Positions 7,818 through 16,173 of a stretch of DNA of 33,933 nucleotides are shown one piece after another. The notes under the pieces were generated by a model. It was not told the DNA's origin. It saw nothing but the letters and a program-made list of their open reading frames with translations, and did no database searches. The translations under genes were made by a program, and so were the position numbers. The DNA is from a virus: positions 1 to 33,933 of the IMG/VR virus record IMGVR_UViG_3300049479_000220, one strand, 5' to 3'. How positions within the stretch are numbered: the stretch's first letter is position 1; every line of letters begins with the position of its first letter.

Positions 7818-9851
7818 CTAGTTGTCTGCGCTCGCCATTGAGCGCGGCTCGATAGGCACATCATAGCCTGGAACGCCTGCGCTGGCCAGCATCTTCTCGG
7901 TGTTGCGTATGTACCAGTCGTAGTTGAGATCGTCAGGGAAGTCCTTGGGCAGATTCAAACAGAGCTTGCCGCCTTCCGTGCCGGCCACCTTGTTCCCAGA
8001 CCCCACGTAGGTGATGGCTGGGATGACTTCCGTTGTCATGTACCAACGAGCCACGCGACCGAACGGCACGCCACCCACACCGCGCCACAAGGCTTTCGGC
8101 TTGGACTTCCGCTTCATCTCCTTGCCAGTGGATGCGCTGCGCCACAAGTTCTTCGCTGATCCGTGATCCTCGATCAGCTCCCAATCGTCGAACTGCTCTT
8201 CGCTCAAGTGCTGCACGCCGCCGCCTTTCACCTGACGTATCTCGGTGAAGTCCAAGAAGTTCTCGCACCCACGGATCGTCTCTTCGATTGGCGTGAAGTC
8301 CAGCAGATAGGCCGCTGCTGCGTCCGCACAGACCTGCATCGTCGGGCTGACGTTCTCCATTACACCTGCCTTGGCAAACGCGCCTTTGCGCTTCAGAGAG
8401 GGCTTGCTGCCGGGTATCTCTTGCAACTCCCAGCCGGGGGCAAGGATGACGCTGCTGCGCTCGTCAGTCACAGCGATGTAGCTGTTCACGTCCCGCATGG
8501 CCACCCGTTGGTATGGCGTTTCCTCGTACTCGAAGCCAGTGCGCTCCGCGTTTTCACCGAACACCTGCAGCACATCGCCGTCCGCCGCTGGCGGATAGAG
8601 CACCAGCAGACCATCCGTGTTCGCCGATGCCACCTTAACACCGGGGATCTTCTCCAGCTCCCAGATGAGACACAGTAGGTTTAGCTGGCCTGTGATGGTA
8701 ACTGCAAGCATTAGTTCAGGAGCGTAGAAGCTACAGTACAAGCTGCCTAGTTTTCCAAAAGTGCCGTTTAAAACAATTTTAAGAGTGTTAGATGTACGCT
8801 TATCTCCACTACGTTTTGCCGCTAATCGCTGACTGTAGATGTCAGAGTATGCCTTGAGAAACTCACCACCTTTACCACCGCCGATGTCTGGAATCAGGCC
8901 TGCTTTCATCATGATGTTCGGATAGTAACTGGCTACATCGAAGTCGCTCACCAGCAGATTCTCATCGGCTTGCACAAAGAACTTCGTGTCGTGCTGGCTG
9001 TGCAGCCCACCGATGCCGAACTGATAGGTGCCGTGGCCCAGCTTGATGGGTTCGGTGAGGAACTCTGGGAACGTCGGTGACCCGTTGCCCTTGTTGATCT
9101 CGAAGAAGTGCGACTGTATCTGCCCAATGAGCTGGTTGATCTGCTCGCTGTCCGTCTTGATGAAGGCCGGGGATTGGTACTGCACATGGCTGGGGACAAT
9201 CTTGTCCCGGTTGTTGATGCCGCACACCTTCTTCAGAATCGCCTCGGCGCACTGGGCATCTGACTTGCTCCGCAGATCAACACCATACTTGGCACCCAAT
9301 GTGACACGCGTCTCCAAGTCTTTTCCCACCAGTTTGAACAGCGCCTCGGTCACGCCGATGTCGTTCATGCAATACCGTTGCAGCTCGGTGAGCTGGTCAA
9401 GGGTGGTCAAGTCCTGGTCGTGATGGAAGGGCATATCCACCATGGTCGGGTAGCCCATGCGTCCTGCGTAAGTCTTCAAGCTGAGCATCACACCTGGCGG
9501 GACTTCCATCAAGTCAATGTGGTCGTACTCCAGAAAGGGGATGTTGAACTGGCGATACGTCTGCCAGCTGCGCAGCTCATCACTGATGATCGACTGCGCC
9601 AGTCCTTTAATCTCAAGGTCAGTCCAGCCCGCCGCCAGTGCGGCGATGAGTGGGCGGTCGAAGTTCTCTGAGTTGAACCCTACCCATGTGTACTGCGGGT
9701 CGAAGATCAGCTGGCCGAGGCGCTCAACGTCGGCCTCGTACTGGCCCCAGAAAGAGAAGGTCTCCCCGGTTTCAACCACCTTGGCACAGATAAGGAAGAC
9801 AGGTGCTGCGTCGCCGATGATCTCGGTGTCGAAGATCACATGGTTTTTCAT
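7818..9851 (-). CDS. Family B DNA polymerase with 3'-5' exonuclease domain
   Basis: 677 residues from the ATG that overlaps the upstream stop (ATGA). Exonuclease motifs: FDTE (7-10), WVGFNSENFDRP (56-67) and YCMNDIGVTEAL (160-171). Polymerase motif A is DFDVASYYPNIM (303-314), motif B is KIVLNGTFGKLGS (358-370), and motif C is NTDG (411-414) in place of the common DTD. This is a short phage-type family B replicase and the likely replicative enzyme. An upstream extension of 49 residues in the same frame is Arg/Pro-rich, lies inside the exonuclease gene and is not likely translated. Confidence 0.92.
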   Translation of the reverse strand: MKNHVIFDTEIIGDAAPVFLICAKVVETGETFSFWGQYEADVERLGQLIFDPQYTWVGFNSENFDRPLIAALAAGWTDLEIKGLAQSIISDELRSWQTYRQFNIPFLEYDHIDLMEVPPGVMLSLKTYAGRMGYPTMVDMPFHHDQDLTTLDQLTELQRYCMNDIGVTEALFKLVGKDLETRVTLGAKYGVDLRSKSDAQCAEAILKKVCGINNRDKIVPSHVQYQSPAFIKTDSEQINQLIGQIQSHFFEINKGNGSPTFPEFLTEPIKLGHGTYQFGIGGLHSQHDTKFFVQADENLLVSDFDVASYYPNIMMKAGLIPDIGGGKGGEFLKAYSDIYSQRLAAKRSGDKRTSNTLKIVLNGTFGKLGSLYCSFYAPELMLAVTITGQLNLLCLIWELEKIPGVKVASANTDGLLVLYPPAADGDVLQVFGENAERTGFEYEETPYQRVAMRDVNSYIAVTDERSSVILAPGWELQEIPGSKPSLKRKGAFAKAGVMENVSPTMQVCADAAAAYLLDFTPIEETIRGCENFLDFTEIRQVKGGGVQHLSEEQFDDWELIEDHGSAKNLWRSASTGKEMKRKSKPKALWRGVGGVPFGRVARWYMTTEVIPAITYVGSGNKVAGTEGGKLCLNLPKDFPDDLNYDWYIRNTEKMLASAGVPGYDVPIEPRSMASADN

Positions 9852-10411
9852 AGCTCTAGTCCAAGTACGCAAGCGATGCGTTGCAAGTGCAAGGCTTGCC
9901 AGCGGGCGTCGGCCAGTGCGTTGTGGTGTTCGTCGTTGTGTGGCGGCTGCAGGTTTTCGTCGGGCACTAGGTTCTTCAGCGTGCGGTAGCACATGCAATC
10001 ACGGTACTGCCACGGGTTGGCTATGCCCACCGCAGCATACACGGCTTCGAGCACGGGCTGGTCGAACGATGCGCCGTTGCCCCAGACTTTCATACGCCCG
10101 TCGCCTACGCTGGGGCGCTGCTTTAGCAGCCAGGTGTTGAAGTTGATGAGGGCTTCATGCACTCGCATGCTGCCAGTGTTGAACGCTGCACGGGCCTGCT
10201 TACTCTGCTGCATCCACCACATGACTGTGCTGGCGTCGATGGTGAGTCCGCACCGCTGCGCATCGTCGGGTTTGATATTGACATAGAACGCATCGACGAT
10301 ACGCTCGGCGTCGAAGGACACGGCACCAATGGACAGGACCACACAGCCGGGCTTGGTGCCCAGTGTCTCAAGGTCCAGCATGATATTGAGGGGCTTTGGT
10401 AGGGTGTTCAT
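9848..10411 (-). CDS. DEDDh 3'-5' exonuclease (DnaQ/RNase T fold, Rv2179c-like)
   Basis: 187 residues. Exo I MLDLETLGT (D13, E15), middle motif WGNGASFDQP (110-119, D117), and exo III HNALADARWQA (163-173, H163 and D168). The segment STVMWWMQQS is typical of the Rv2179c-like exoribonuclease group often found in phages. It may degrade RNA or trim DNA ends next to the polymerase, to which it is coupled by an ATGA overlap. AGGAG lies 9 bases before the ATG. Confidence 0.85.
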   Translation of the reverse strand: MNTLPKPLNIMLDLETLGTKPGCVVLSIGAVSFDAERIVDAFYVNIKPDDAQRCGLTIDASTVMWWMQQSKQARAAFNTGSMRVHEALINFNTWLLKQRPSVGDGRMKVWGNGASFDQPVLEAVYAAVGIANPWQYRDCMCYRTLKNLVPDENLQPPHNDEHHNALADARWQALHLQRIACVLGLEL

Positions 10412-10584
10412 AGTGCTAACTCCTGTTGGGAAAGGTCTATCTCGATGGCTTCGGACACCGCCTGCTCCGTCGCCTTCATGATGCGGTAATAGCGGCGCAG
10501 TAACTCAAGCGCCAGGGCGTCGTTGGTCTGGTGAGCCAGCACGTCCAGCTCATCTAACGACAGGTTCTTTGGGTCAATGCCCAT
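10408..10584 (-). CDS. Small unknown helical protein
   Basis: 58 residues, almost all predicted helical by composition (NLSLDELDVLAHQTNDALALELLRRYYRIMKATEQAVSEAI). The start at ATG 10584 is set by GGAG 8 bases upstream. Its stop overlaps the exonuclease ATG (ATGA). No family recognised; coupling suggests an accessory role to the exonuclease or polymerase. Confidence 0.65.
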   Translation of the reverse strand: MGIDPKNLSLDELDVLAHQTNDALALELLRRYYRIMKATEQAVSEAIEIDLSQQELAL

Positions 10585-10594
10585 GGCTGTCTCC

Positions 10595-10622
10595 AAAAGA
10601 AAGCCCCTGAATCATCAGGGGC
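10595..10622 (-). terminator. Intrinsic terminator within the replication cluster
   Basis: GCCCCTGA (10603-10610), loop ATCA, TCAGGGGC (10615-10622). On the minus strand the hairpin is followed by TTTCTTTT (10602-10595). It lies between the 85-residue gene ending at 10661 and the start at 10584, so it may attenuate transcription into the polymerase genes. A separate 14-base palindrome, CCACCGTACGGTGG, occupies 10626-10639. Confidence 0.75.
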
Positions 10623-10660
10623 GAACCACCGTACGGTGGAAGGGAGGAAGTAAAACGGTA

Positions 10661-10918
10661 TTACTCTACACGCCAGACGCGGACGCCGTCAACACCGTCC
10701 TTCTGGGTGGTACGCACGCTGTACTTAACAGCGTAGTCCGTCTGGGCTTTGGTGCATGCGCCGCGCAGGCGGTTACTCAGCTTATCCAGCTCGACGCCAT
10801 CTGCCGAGACGAAGAACGACTGGCCAACCTGCATCTCAAGCAGAGGGTACTTACTGCCCTGCGATGCGCGATTGCGGGTAAGCGGGGGGAGGGTGATGCC
10901 ATCTTCAATTTGGTACAT
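10661..10918 (-). CDS. Small conserved phage protein, unknown (ends GVRVWRVE)
   Basis: 85 residues. A central KYPLLEMQVGQSFFVSADGVELDKLSNRLRGA followed by YAVKYSVRTTQKDGVDGVRVWRVE is a pattern seen in small phage proteins of unknown role (DUF7303-like in appearance). The start at ATG 10918 is decided by CAGGAG 8 bases upstream and follows the dUTPase stop directly; longer in-frame versions overlap dut without an SD. Confidence 0.7.
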   Translation of the reverse strand: MYQIEDGITLPPLTRNRASQGSKYPLLEMQVGQSFFVSADGVELDKLSNRLRGACTKAQTDYAVKYSVRTTQKDGVDGVRVWRVE

Positions 10919-10919
10919 G

Positions 10920-11357
10920 TCATACTCCTGATGAACCAAAGCCTTTGTCGCCTCGGTTAGTTTGCTCCAATTCATCCACCTCCACCCAGTTGATATGGGG
11001 TATCGGCATGATGACCATTTGTGCTATGCGTGCATCCGGTGCGCAGCGAAACGTCTCGTTGCTACCGTTATACACCACAGCTTTTACTTCTCCCCGATAG
11101 TTCGCGTCGATCAACCCTGGGCTGTTGATGATGTTGATCCCATGCACCACACTAATACCGCTACGTGGGATGATGAACGCCCCATAACCTTCGGGTAACT
11201 CCATTGCAAAGCCGAGCGGGATAGTCTCCCAACGACCGGGGTGTATGTTGAAGTGGTGGTCGATGCAAGCAAAGACATCCATCCCAACATCACCGGGGCG
11301 CTGATAACGCGGCGCCTTAGAACCATTGTACAACAGTTTGATTTTAACATCAATCAT
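10920..11357 (-). CDS. dut: dUTPase (trimeric dUTP diphosphatase)
   Basis: 145 residues, the normal length for the trimeric family. All five motifs are visible: I GDVGMDVFA (22-30), II PRSG (64-67), III GLIDANYRGEV (81-91, catalytic D84), IV RIAQ (110-113), V RGDKGFGSSG (135-144). It hydrolyses dUTP to dUMP, keeping uracil out of phage DNA and feeding dUMP to the ThyX-like protein encoded upstream. AGGAG lies 6 bases before the ATG. Confidence 0.95.
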   Translation of the reverse strand: MIDVKIKLLYNGSKAPRYQRPGDVGMDVFACIDHHFNIHPGRWETIPLGFAMELPEGYGAFIIPRSGISVVHGINIINSPGLIDANYRGEVKAVVYNGSNETFRCAPDARIAQMVIMPIPHINWVEVDELEQTNRGDKGFGSSGV

Positions 11358-11369
11358 GATGACTCCTAA

Positions 11370-12242
11370 TCACATATCAATCAGATCACGCCAGCCCAAG
11401 AACACAGGGTGACGCGGCTTATCCTTCACGCCAATCTCGAAGTACTTATACTTTACCACACGGCCAAGGTATTTGTCACGATTGTCCCACACCTCTTGCC
11501 GCTGCGCATCATCGAAGCCTGTGCCTACAGCGAACTCCACGCCATCTGCGTTGCGCACTAACAGTGCGCCAAGCGTACCCATCGGCACCTTGTTTCCCTG
11601 ATGACTACTGCGTTTCGTATAACCGCGCTCGTCGACGGTGGCCTCGTTGGCGTTGTGCATGCGCTCTTCAAATCCAATGACCGTGGCCTCGGCGTCACTG
11701 AACCGCTTGAGTTTCATCAGGCACTGGTCAGTCATACTGCCCCGGCCTTGTTTGTACGCTGCGTAAGGATCACGCAGAATCACTCCTTCGTAACCTTGAC
11801 TGAGCACATACTGCTCGTATTCAATCAGCTCTGCCTCGCTGTTGATGCGATACTGCTTCAACAACTCGAAGTCCATGCCGGATGTGTGCATTTCAAGCAA
11901 GGCTTTGTACCTCGTATGATACGAGTCTGCCGAAGTGGCCAGGTCGAACACATGGAAGTTGACGTTCGGTTCACCGTCATGGCTCATGACACCACTTACC
12001 GTGGTGCGATAAACATCCGGGGCGTTGGGTGGGCCGACGATCAGCTCACCATCGAAACCCTCGAAGCCTTTGAACAACTGCTGCACATGGCGGTTCGGCA
12101 GGGGCTTGTTGCTCCTGCTCAGCACTACTCCGTCTTTGACATACGCTCGCACACCATCGAGCTTGGGTGAAGCGAGCACGGGGTAACGCAGCTTGGCCAG
12201 GTTGCAGTCACAGGCCAGCATAACGCGGAAAGGTTTAGTCAT
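11370..12242 (-). CDS. ATP-dependent DNA ligase
   Basis: 290 residues. Adenylation motif PKLDGVRA with nucleophile K27 (KLDG 27-30), motif III FDGELIVG (63-70), motif IV EGVILRD and motif V LMKLKRF, followed by a compact OB-like C-terminus (RVVKYKYFEIGVKDKPRHPVFLGWRD). It is a minimal phage ligase that would seal Okazaki nicks. AGGAG precedes the ATG; the start overlaps the end of the next upstream gene by 8 bases. Confidence 0.92.
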   Translation of the reverse strand: MTKPFRVMLACDCNLAKLRYPVLASPKLDGVRAYVKDGVVLSRSNKPLPNRHVQQLFKGFEGFDGELIVGPPNAPDVYRTTVSGVMSHDGEPNVNFHVFDLATSADSYHTRYKALLEMHTSGMDFELLKQYRINSEAELIEYEQYVLSQGYEGVILRDPYAAYKQGRGSMTDQCLMKLKRFSDAEATVIGFEERMHNANEATVDERGYTKRSSHQGNKVPMGTLGALLVRNADGVEFAVGTGFDDAQRQEVWDNRDKYLGRVVKYKYFEIGVKDKPRHPVFLGWRDLIDM

Positions 12243-12459
12243 TTATGCACTCCTGTTGTTTGTAAAAGTCCAGAACTTTTCTCGCTCTGTCGTAGTTGTC
12301 ATCGAACTCGACCTTGTATTGATAATCGTCCAACAGACGTTCAAGTTCCTGCGTTAATACCATAACTGCGTCAGCGAGGTCTTTGAATGTTTCATAGTCG
12401 AAATGCTGCCGTGGTGATTGACGTATTGCTTCGATGTCGTGTTGCCAGTGGTTGGTCAT
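12235..12459 (-). CDS. Small unknown protein
   Basis: 74 residues, acidic and mostly helical (LADAVMVLTQELERLLDDYQYKVEFDDNYDRARKVLDFYKQQE). GGAG lies before the ATG; the start overlaps the upstream stop (ATGA) and the end overlaps the ligase start. No family recognised. Confidence 0.65.
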   Translation of the reverse strand: MTNHWQHDIEAIRQSPRQHFDYETFKDLADAVMVLTQELERLLDDYQYKVEFDDNYDRARKVLDFYKQQECIND

Positions 12460-12653
12460 CGTGCAGTCTCCTTGTCTAATCTACCCAGGTACTTAACACA
12501 GGGTTTTGCATGTGCTTTGGCAAATGCCTCAGCTCTCTCTAAAGATGTGTGGGTATTAACACCGATTGCAAACCAAAGCGGCCAATGCCACCATTTCCTG
12601 ATCTGAACTTCGTATCCACAGTATGTGTCTCTAACAACTCTGTACTCAGACAT
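12456..12653 (-). CDS. Small unknown protein, Trp-rich
   Basis: 65 residues (MSEYRVVRDTYCGYEVQIRKWW...). The pattern YxVRDTYCGYEVQ followed by TSLERAEAFAKAHA suggests a small alpha/beta domain. ATG 12653 is chosen because GAGGTGG lies 7 bases upstream; longer in-frame starts lack an SD and lie deep in the neighbouring gene. It is coupled on both sides by short overlaps. Confidence 0.65.
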   Translation of the reverse strand: MSEYRVVRDTYCGYEVQIRKWWHWPLWFAIGVNTHTSLERAEAFAKAHAKPCVKYLGRLDKETAR

Positions 12654-13239
12654 TATCAACCACCTCATCCGGCTCTGGCACACCTACATCCTTCAGCTTA
12701 TCTCTCACATCCTGCGGAATGACCATGGGTAATCCAGAGACTACCGTTCGTTTAGGGACTAATTTTGCGTACTCTGGGAAGTCCTGTTCCAACTTCTCTA
12801 CAGTTTTGTACGCTTCCAGTGTGCCGCTGAGAAGGTCATAAGCCGAGTTGTAGTCATTCCACAATTTTGTATACGCTTTTTCCCACTGATCGCCAGGCTT
12901 GTTCAGGTTTTTTGAATACGTAGCAGGTACAACATAATCGGAAATAAGCATATCAATGTAGTTTACACCGCGCTTTCTGGTGCCAATTATCGTGCCGTAT
13001 ACAGGTTCCATAGCATAATAACCATCGCTATGTCTCAGGTAAATGTAGTGGCTAGCCCTAAGATATTCCCTAGCAGCTACATCATTCCAAAGTTCATAGA
13101 ATTTCGTATGTTCGGCTTTGATTTTCTCAAGAACAAGTTCAGTGCCTTTGTTCTTCAGTTTTTCAAACCTACCTTTGAAAGACTTGGCAAGTACAGATGT
13201 CAGTACAGCTTGACGGTCGGCTTTTGTTAAGGTTGTCAT
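12646..13239 (-). CDS. Nmad5-like protein (putative nucleotide-modification associated)
   Basis: 197 residues. The N-terminus TTLTKADRQAVLTSVLAKSFKGRFEKLKNKGTELVLEKIKAEH and the central two-stranded region resemble the Nmad5 family, found in phages and predicted from gene neighbourhoods to accompany modified nucleotides. The match is by eye and its activity is not established. AGGAG lies before the ATG. Its neighbours are small unknowns, with dCMP deaminase and ThyX genes about 1-2.5 kb upstream in the cluster. Confidence 0.5.
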   Translation of the reverse strand: MTTLTKADRQAVLTSVLAKSFKGRFEKLKNKGTELVLEKIKAEHTKFYELWNDVAAREYLRASHYIYLRHSDGYYAMEPVYGTIIGTRKRGVNYIDMLISDYVVPATYSKNLNKPGDQWEKAYTKLWNDYNSAYDLLSGTLEAYKTVEKLEQDFPEYAKLVPKRTVVSGLPMVIPQDVRDKLKDVGVPEPDEVVDNV

Positions 13240-13312
13240 TCTAAATCTCCTAAAAGTGGTGATAAACAGACGTGCAGGTGCTCTTGATTTTTGCAGCTTT
13301 CTCTAGGTCTCC

Positions 13313-13543
13313 CTAGTTCATTTTGAACTCTTTATAATCACAGAAGTATTCTGAGTTCTTCCTTTTCAGAGGTCTGTCTAAAGCATCAAACCTGGCATCT
13401 AATTCGGATACCGTAGAGTATCCACGTACCTCGTACACTTTATCAGTTGGTACATGTCGCCAATAAAGGAAGGCTCTCCAGTCCGGAGATTCAGCAGTGC
13501 CTTTGTTCTGAGCCTCTACAACTAGAATTTCTCGTTTAGTCAT
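13313..13543 (-). CDS. Small unknown protein
   Basis: 76 residues (MTKREILVVEAQNKGTAESPDWRAFLYWRHVPTDKVYEVRGYS...), probably a small beta-rich domain with a basic C-terminus. The ATG overlaps the stop of the DUF2591-like gene (ATGA) behind AAGGGA. No family recognised. 73 bases without a gene follow, holding only a weak CTAGG/CCTAG inverted repeat. Confidence 0.6.
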   Translation of the reverse strand: MTKREILVVEAQNKGTAESPDWRAFLYWRHVPTDKVYEVRGYSTVSELDARFDALDRPLKRKNSEYFCDYKEFKMN

Positions 13544-13914
13544 TTCATTCCCTTACCAATTTCTGCTGCTGCACGAACGATGGCTAGGCGAGTAGCGGCG
13601 CATGGGTCGTCGTTGTGTGCCAACCAAAACTCAGGTGGTAGTTCCGACCCAATCAAAACACCAGTGCCTGGTTGTAGATCAATCCCTGATTTGTAATCTG
13701 TGAATACCTGTAGTCCCAACTTCACCGCTAGACGTAGTGCATCACCGTCGTTGTCTATCGGGTTCCATTCCACTACTTCACCTTCTACCTCTGTGTGGCA
13801 AGGTGTAAGGATGATACGAGACCCGTCCTCGTTTCTACCTCCATTCATACGAGGGGACCATACTTCAACACCACTGGCTCTAGCTGCAAGTTCAAGCATT
13901 TCCTGTTTACTCAT
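13540..13914 (-). CDS. DUF2591 / phage ABA-sandwich (NinX-like) protein
   Basis: 124 residues. The blocks NPIDNDGDALRLAVKLGLQVF and DDPCAATRLAIVRAAAEIGKGM are the signature of this small phage family, whose function is unknown. ATG 13914 follows AAGGAAG closely; the in-frame upstream start at 13938 has no better SD. Confidence 0.75.
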   Translation of the reverse strand: MSKQEMLELAARASGVEVWSPRMNGGRNEDGSRIILTPCHTEVEGEVVEWNPIDNDGDALRLAVKLGLQVFTDYKSGIDLQPGTGVLIGSELPPEFWLAHNDDPCAATRLAIVRAAAEIGKGMK

Positions 13915-14164
13915 CTTCCTTAGTCTCCCACTCAACAATCGTCAGAACTTCTTCATTAGTCAGATAACCCAAGGGATCACCATTGAGGTCAAAGTCATAG
14001 GAACTATCACCGTGAAACTTCACCTTACATATCTCAAACAGACCTTGTTCATATCCAAAACTCCCAGGCTGGCAAACTACAGACAGCCCTTCGTTACCTT
14101 GTCTGAAGATACGTTGGTTCCCTTCCTTACGTCCTGGCTTCACACCGTCGTAGATCAATCTCAT
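13907..14164 (-). CDS. Small unknown protein
   Basis: 85 residues; an N-terminal basic strand (RLIYDGVKPGRKEGNQRIFRQG) and an acidic C-terminus (DLNGDPLGYLTNEEVLTIVEWETKEDE). AGAGGAG precedes the ATG. It overlaps the next gene by 8 bases. No family recognised. Confidence 0.6.
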   Translation of the reverse strand: MRLIYDGVKPGRKEGNQRIFRQGNEGLSVVCQPGSFGYEQGLFEICKVKFHGDSSYDFDLNGDPLGYLTNEEVLTIVEWETKEDE

Positions 14165-14176
14165 TTCTATTCTCCT

Positions 14177-14632
14177 CTAAAGTTCAATCACTTCAACACC
14201 AGCCTCACGAAACATCTTCAAGGCTTCCACGCAATCGTCCAACCACCTCACTTTGAACTCGCCCTCGGGCTTGGCATACACCACAGTCTTGATCTCAGAC
14301 TGGATAATGTCCCCTGCACACTGGCTGCAAGGTGGGTGGGTGACGTAGATCGTGCACTCTGTCAGGTCACGTTGGGCGAACAAGAGGGCGTTGCGTTCAG
14401 CGTGAATGGTGCGCCTCAGCTTGCGGTCCCGGTCTTGGTAGATTTCCTCTGAATCGTCGGTGCCTGCTGGGAAACCGTTGAAGCCTAGGCTGACGATGCG
14501 CTTGTTGAGGGTGATGACCGCGCCGACCTTGGTGCTTGGGTCTTTGCTCCACTGGGCTACAGTGTTGGCGAGTTCGAGGAATCGGTGGTGCCATTTGTTT
14601 ACGTACTTGACTTCTGGTGTTGTGTAGTTCAT
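14177..14632 (-). CDS. dCMP deaminase
   Basis: 151 residues. Zinc site HAERNA (77-82, H77 with catalytic E79) and PPCSQCA (C102, C105), with the substrate-loop region GFNGFPAG typical of phage deoxycytidylate deaminases. It converts dCMP to dUMP, which dUTPase also yields and which the ThyX-like enzyme would methylate, so the set raises dTTP supply. The ATG overlaps the upstream stop (ATGA) behind AAGGGG. Confidence 0.93.
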   Translation of the reverse strand: MNYTTPEVKYVNKWHHRFLELANTVAQWSKDPSTKVGAVITLNKRIVSLGFNGFPAGTDDSEEIYQDRDRKLRRTIHAERNALLFAQRDLTECTIYVTHPPCSQCAGDIIQSEIKTVVYAKPEGEFKVRWLDDCVEALKMFREAGVEVIEL

Positions 14633-14823
14633 TCAGCATCCCCTTCTAATATCCCTACTACCTTGTCAATACAGTCAGGACAGGCTACCAGTCGTCCACC
14701 TTGCAGTGCATTTAATAATGCGTGATCCAGATTAACGAAGAACGGTTTGTATTCTCCACCGCACAAGGGTTTAAGTGTCTCTCTTGGGTGGCTGATGCAC
14801 TGAATGTAGTCTGGTCTGGTCAT
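14629..14823 (-). CDS. Small unknown protein with possible metal site
   Basis: 64 residues. Cys/His residues in IQCISHP, KPLCGG and ACPDCIDK could form a small zinc site. Starts with ATGA overlap behind GAGGAAG and ends with ATGA overlap to the dCMP deaminase gene. No family recognised. Confidence 0.6.
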   Translation of the reverse strand: MTRPDYIQCISHPRETLKPLCGGEYKPFFVNLDHALLNALQGGRLVACPDCIDKVVGILEGDAE

Positions 14824-15197
14824 TTCTTCCTCGCCTCCATCATTGCATCTGCCTGCCTATATGCCGCTGTTGCCACCTCTTGTTCTGAACATGTGGTGTA
14901 ACGCGGATCGTTAATAAAACTAACCATTGCCATACCAGCAAACCAATCCCGCAGGGTCATCTCATTAGGCAATAAGAGGTTATTGCAGGCTTCGTTGTGT
15001 TCCTCAGCCAGATGACGGCGAAGCATATCCAATTCTGTTTCCTCCATATCATCCTCCATACAATCCTCTTCGGTTAAATCCAACTTTACTGAACCAAGAC
15101 ACAACAGCGCGTCAATTTCATCTTGGGATAAGAAAGGTTCTTTCCCATCTTTGAACCTTTCAGTAGCTGTTTCAGCTTTAGGTCTCATTCTGGGCAT
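14820..15197 (-). CDS. Conserved phage protein, unknown (TLRDWFAGMAM motif)
   Basis: 125 residues. A very acidic middle (LDLTEEDCMEDDMEETELDML) precedes TLRDWFAGMAM...ATAAYRQADAMMEARKK, a C-terminal motif common in small phage and prophage proteins of unknown function. GGAG lies 8 bases before the ATG; it begins 2 bases after the thyX-direction neighbour is cleared and couples to the following gene by ATGA. Confidence 0.65.
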   Translation of the reverse strand: MPRMRPKAETATERFKDGKEPFLSQDEIDALLCLGSVKLDLTEEDCMEDDMEETELDMLRRHLAEEHNEACNNLLLPNEMTLRDWFAGMAMVSFINDPRYTTCSEQEVATAAYRQADAMMEARKK

Positions 15198-15199
15198 TG

Positions 15200-15778
15200 T
15201 TAATCTCCAAACAATTCAGGTGCTAACTGGGTCAGCTGGTTACGTATCTCCATGGCTACGGTGCGGACTTCCCACTGCGCTGCGGGATGACAACGGTTGT
15301 TAAGAAAGTCCTGCCATGCTTGGAAGTTCAAGCACATGCGCAGCTTAGTGGCGCAGCCTTGCGGCAGGATGTACCGTGCGTCTTCCTTCTTCATCAACTT
15401 AGTATCGACCAAGTGTAGGTAGAGTTCCTCTGCCATGTCTTGTATCAACGCCCACTTGTACGCCACATCCACTGGTAATAGGGCCACTGCCGGCGGGTCG
15501 ATGTACTCTACCTTGGTTTCTTTCACATATCTTTGAGAGCGTTGCAGCAGGCCGGCGTGTGCCAGGCGTACGATCTGATGGGAACACACACGGCTTATGC
15601 CATCGATCTCAAAGTCTGCGTAGGCGAAACGCATCGTTGCCAAGTGCCCACTGTCCTTACACTTACCGGCCCGTCTGATACAAGCTTCTCGACTAACGTC
15701 GCTGTCGTAACATATACTCGCTGCCTCTCCGATGTGGGCGACGGCGTCTGGGGTAATGAACTTAAGAGTTACCTGCAT
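15200..15778 (-). CDS. thyX: ThyX-like flavin-dependent thymidylate synthase with atypical signature
   Basis: 192 residues. The fold is recognisable from SRVCSHQIVRLAHAGLLQRSQRYV (split here at 63-85) and the C-terminal NNRCHPAAQWEVR. ThyX methylates dUMP to dTMP using methylenetetrahydrofolate and FAD. The canonical RHRX7S signature reads R71-L72-A73-X7-S81, so the His and second Arg are replaced while the S-Q-R-Y end is kept. This may be a lineage variant or altered chemistry. ATG 15778 is chosen because GAGGAG lies 8 bases upstream; a TTG at 15793 is less likely. Confidence 0.85.
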   Translation of the reverse strand: MQVTLKFITPDAVAHIGEAASICYDSDVSREACIRRAGKCKDSGHLATMRFAYADFEIDGISRVCSHQIVRLAHAGLLQRSQRYVKETKVEYIDPPAVALLPVDVAYKWALIQDMAEELYLHLVDTKLMKKEDARYILPQGCATKLRMCLNFQAWQDFLNNRCHPAAQWEVRTVAMEIRNQLTQLAPELFGD

Positions 15779-15779
15779 A

Positions 15780-15983
15780 TCAGCGCTCCTCAATCCGCCA
15801 GCCGATGGCCTTGGCCACCCGCTCAGTAGCTACGTCGCACCCTACCACACGGTGCATCGTCTTGTTCTCATGGTCGATACGATATATGGCGTTCGATCTG
15901 GGTATGCACCACATGCCACCGCTACGTATCTTTGATAAGTGATCGGTCAGCCAGTCACGCGCTTCTTGTGAATCGGTCTTCAT
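15780..15983 (-). CDS. Small unknown protein
   Basis: 67 residues (MKTDSQEARDWLTDHLSKIRSGGMWCIPRSNAIYRIDHENKTMHRVVG...). GGAG lies 8 bases before the ATG. It ends one base before the thyX ATG, so the two are likely co-translated. No family recognised. Confidence 0.6.
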   Translation of the reverse strand: MKTDSQEARDWLTDHLSKIRSGGMWCIPRSNAIYRIDHENKTMHRVVGCDVATERVAKAIGWRIEER

Positions 15984-16173
15984 AATTATTCTCCGTTAAA
16001 TTAACATCGTGCTTAAGGCACTCGCCACAACGGCACACATCCACTGCGCCTACACGTATCAGTCTGGTGTCCCACGCCGCGCACTCAGCTGTGCCGTTCA
16101 TCCTTACCAAGTGCGAGCAGGCCCATGGACAGAACTCGTTGCTTAAATCCTCGACCTCTTCAGGCTGGGTCAT
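15955..16173 (-). CDS. Small Cys-rich protein, possible zinc binder
   Basis: 72 residues with five cysteines (EFCPWACSHL, AECAAW, DVCRCGECLKH). ATG 16173 is set by AGGTGAG about 8 bases upstream. It overlaps the next gene by 29 bases. No family recognised. Confidence 0.6.
   Translation of the reverse strand: MTQPEEVEDLSNEFCPWACSHLVRMNGTAECAAWDTRLIRVGAVDVCRCGECLKHDVNLTENNYEDRFTRSA

Noticed and set aside
7933-10140. Frames antisense to or shifted within the DNA polymerase and exonuclease genes
   Set aside because: Both sense genes have complete catalytic motifs; the shadows have none.
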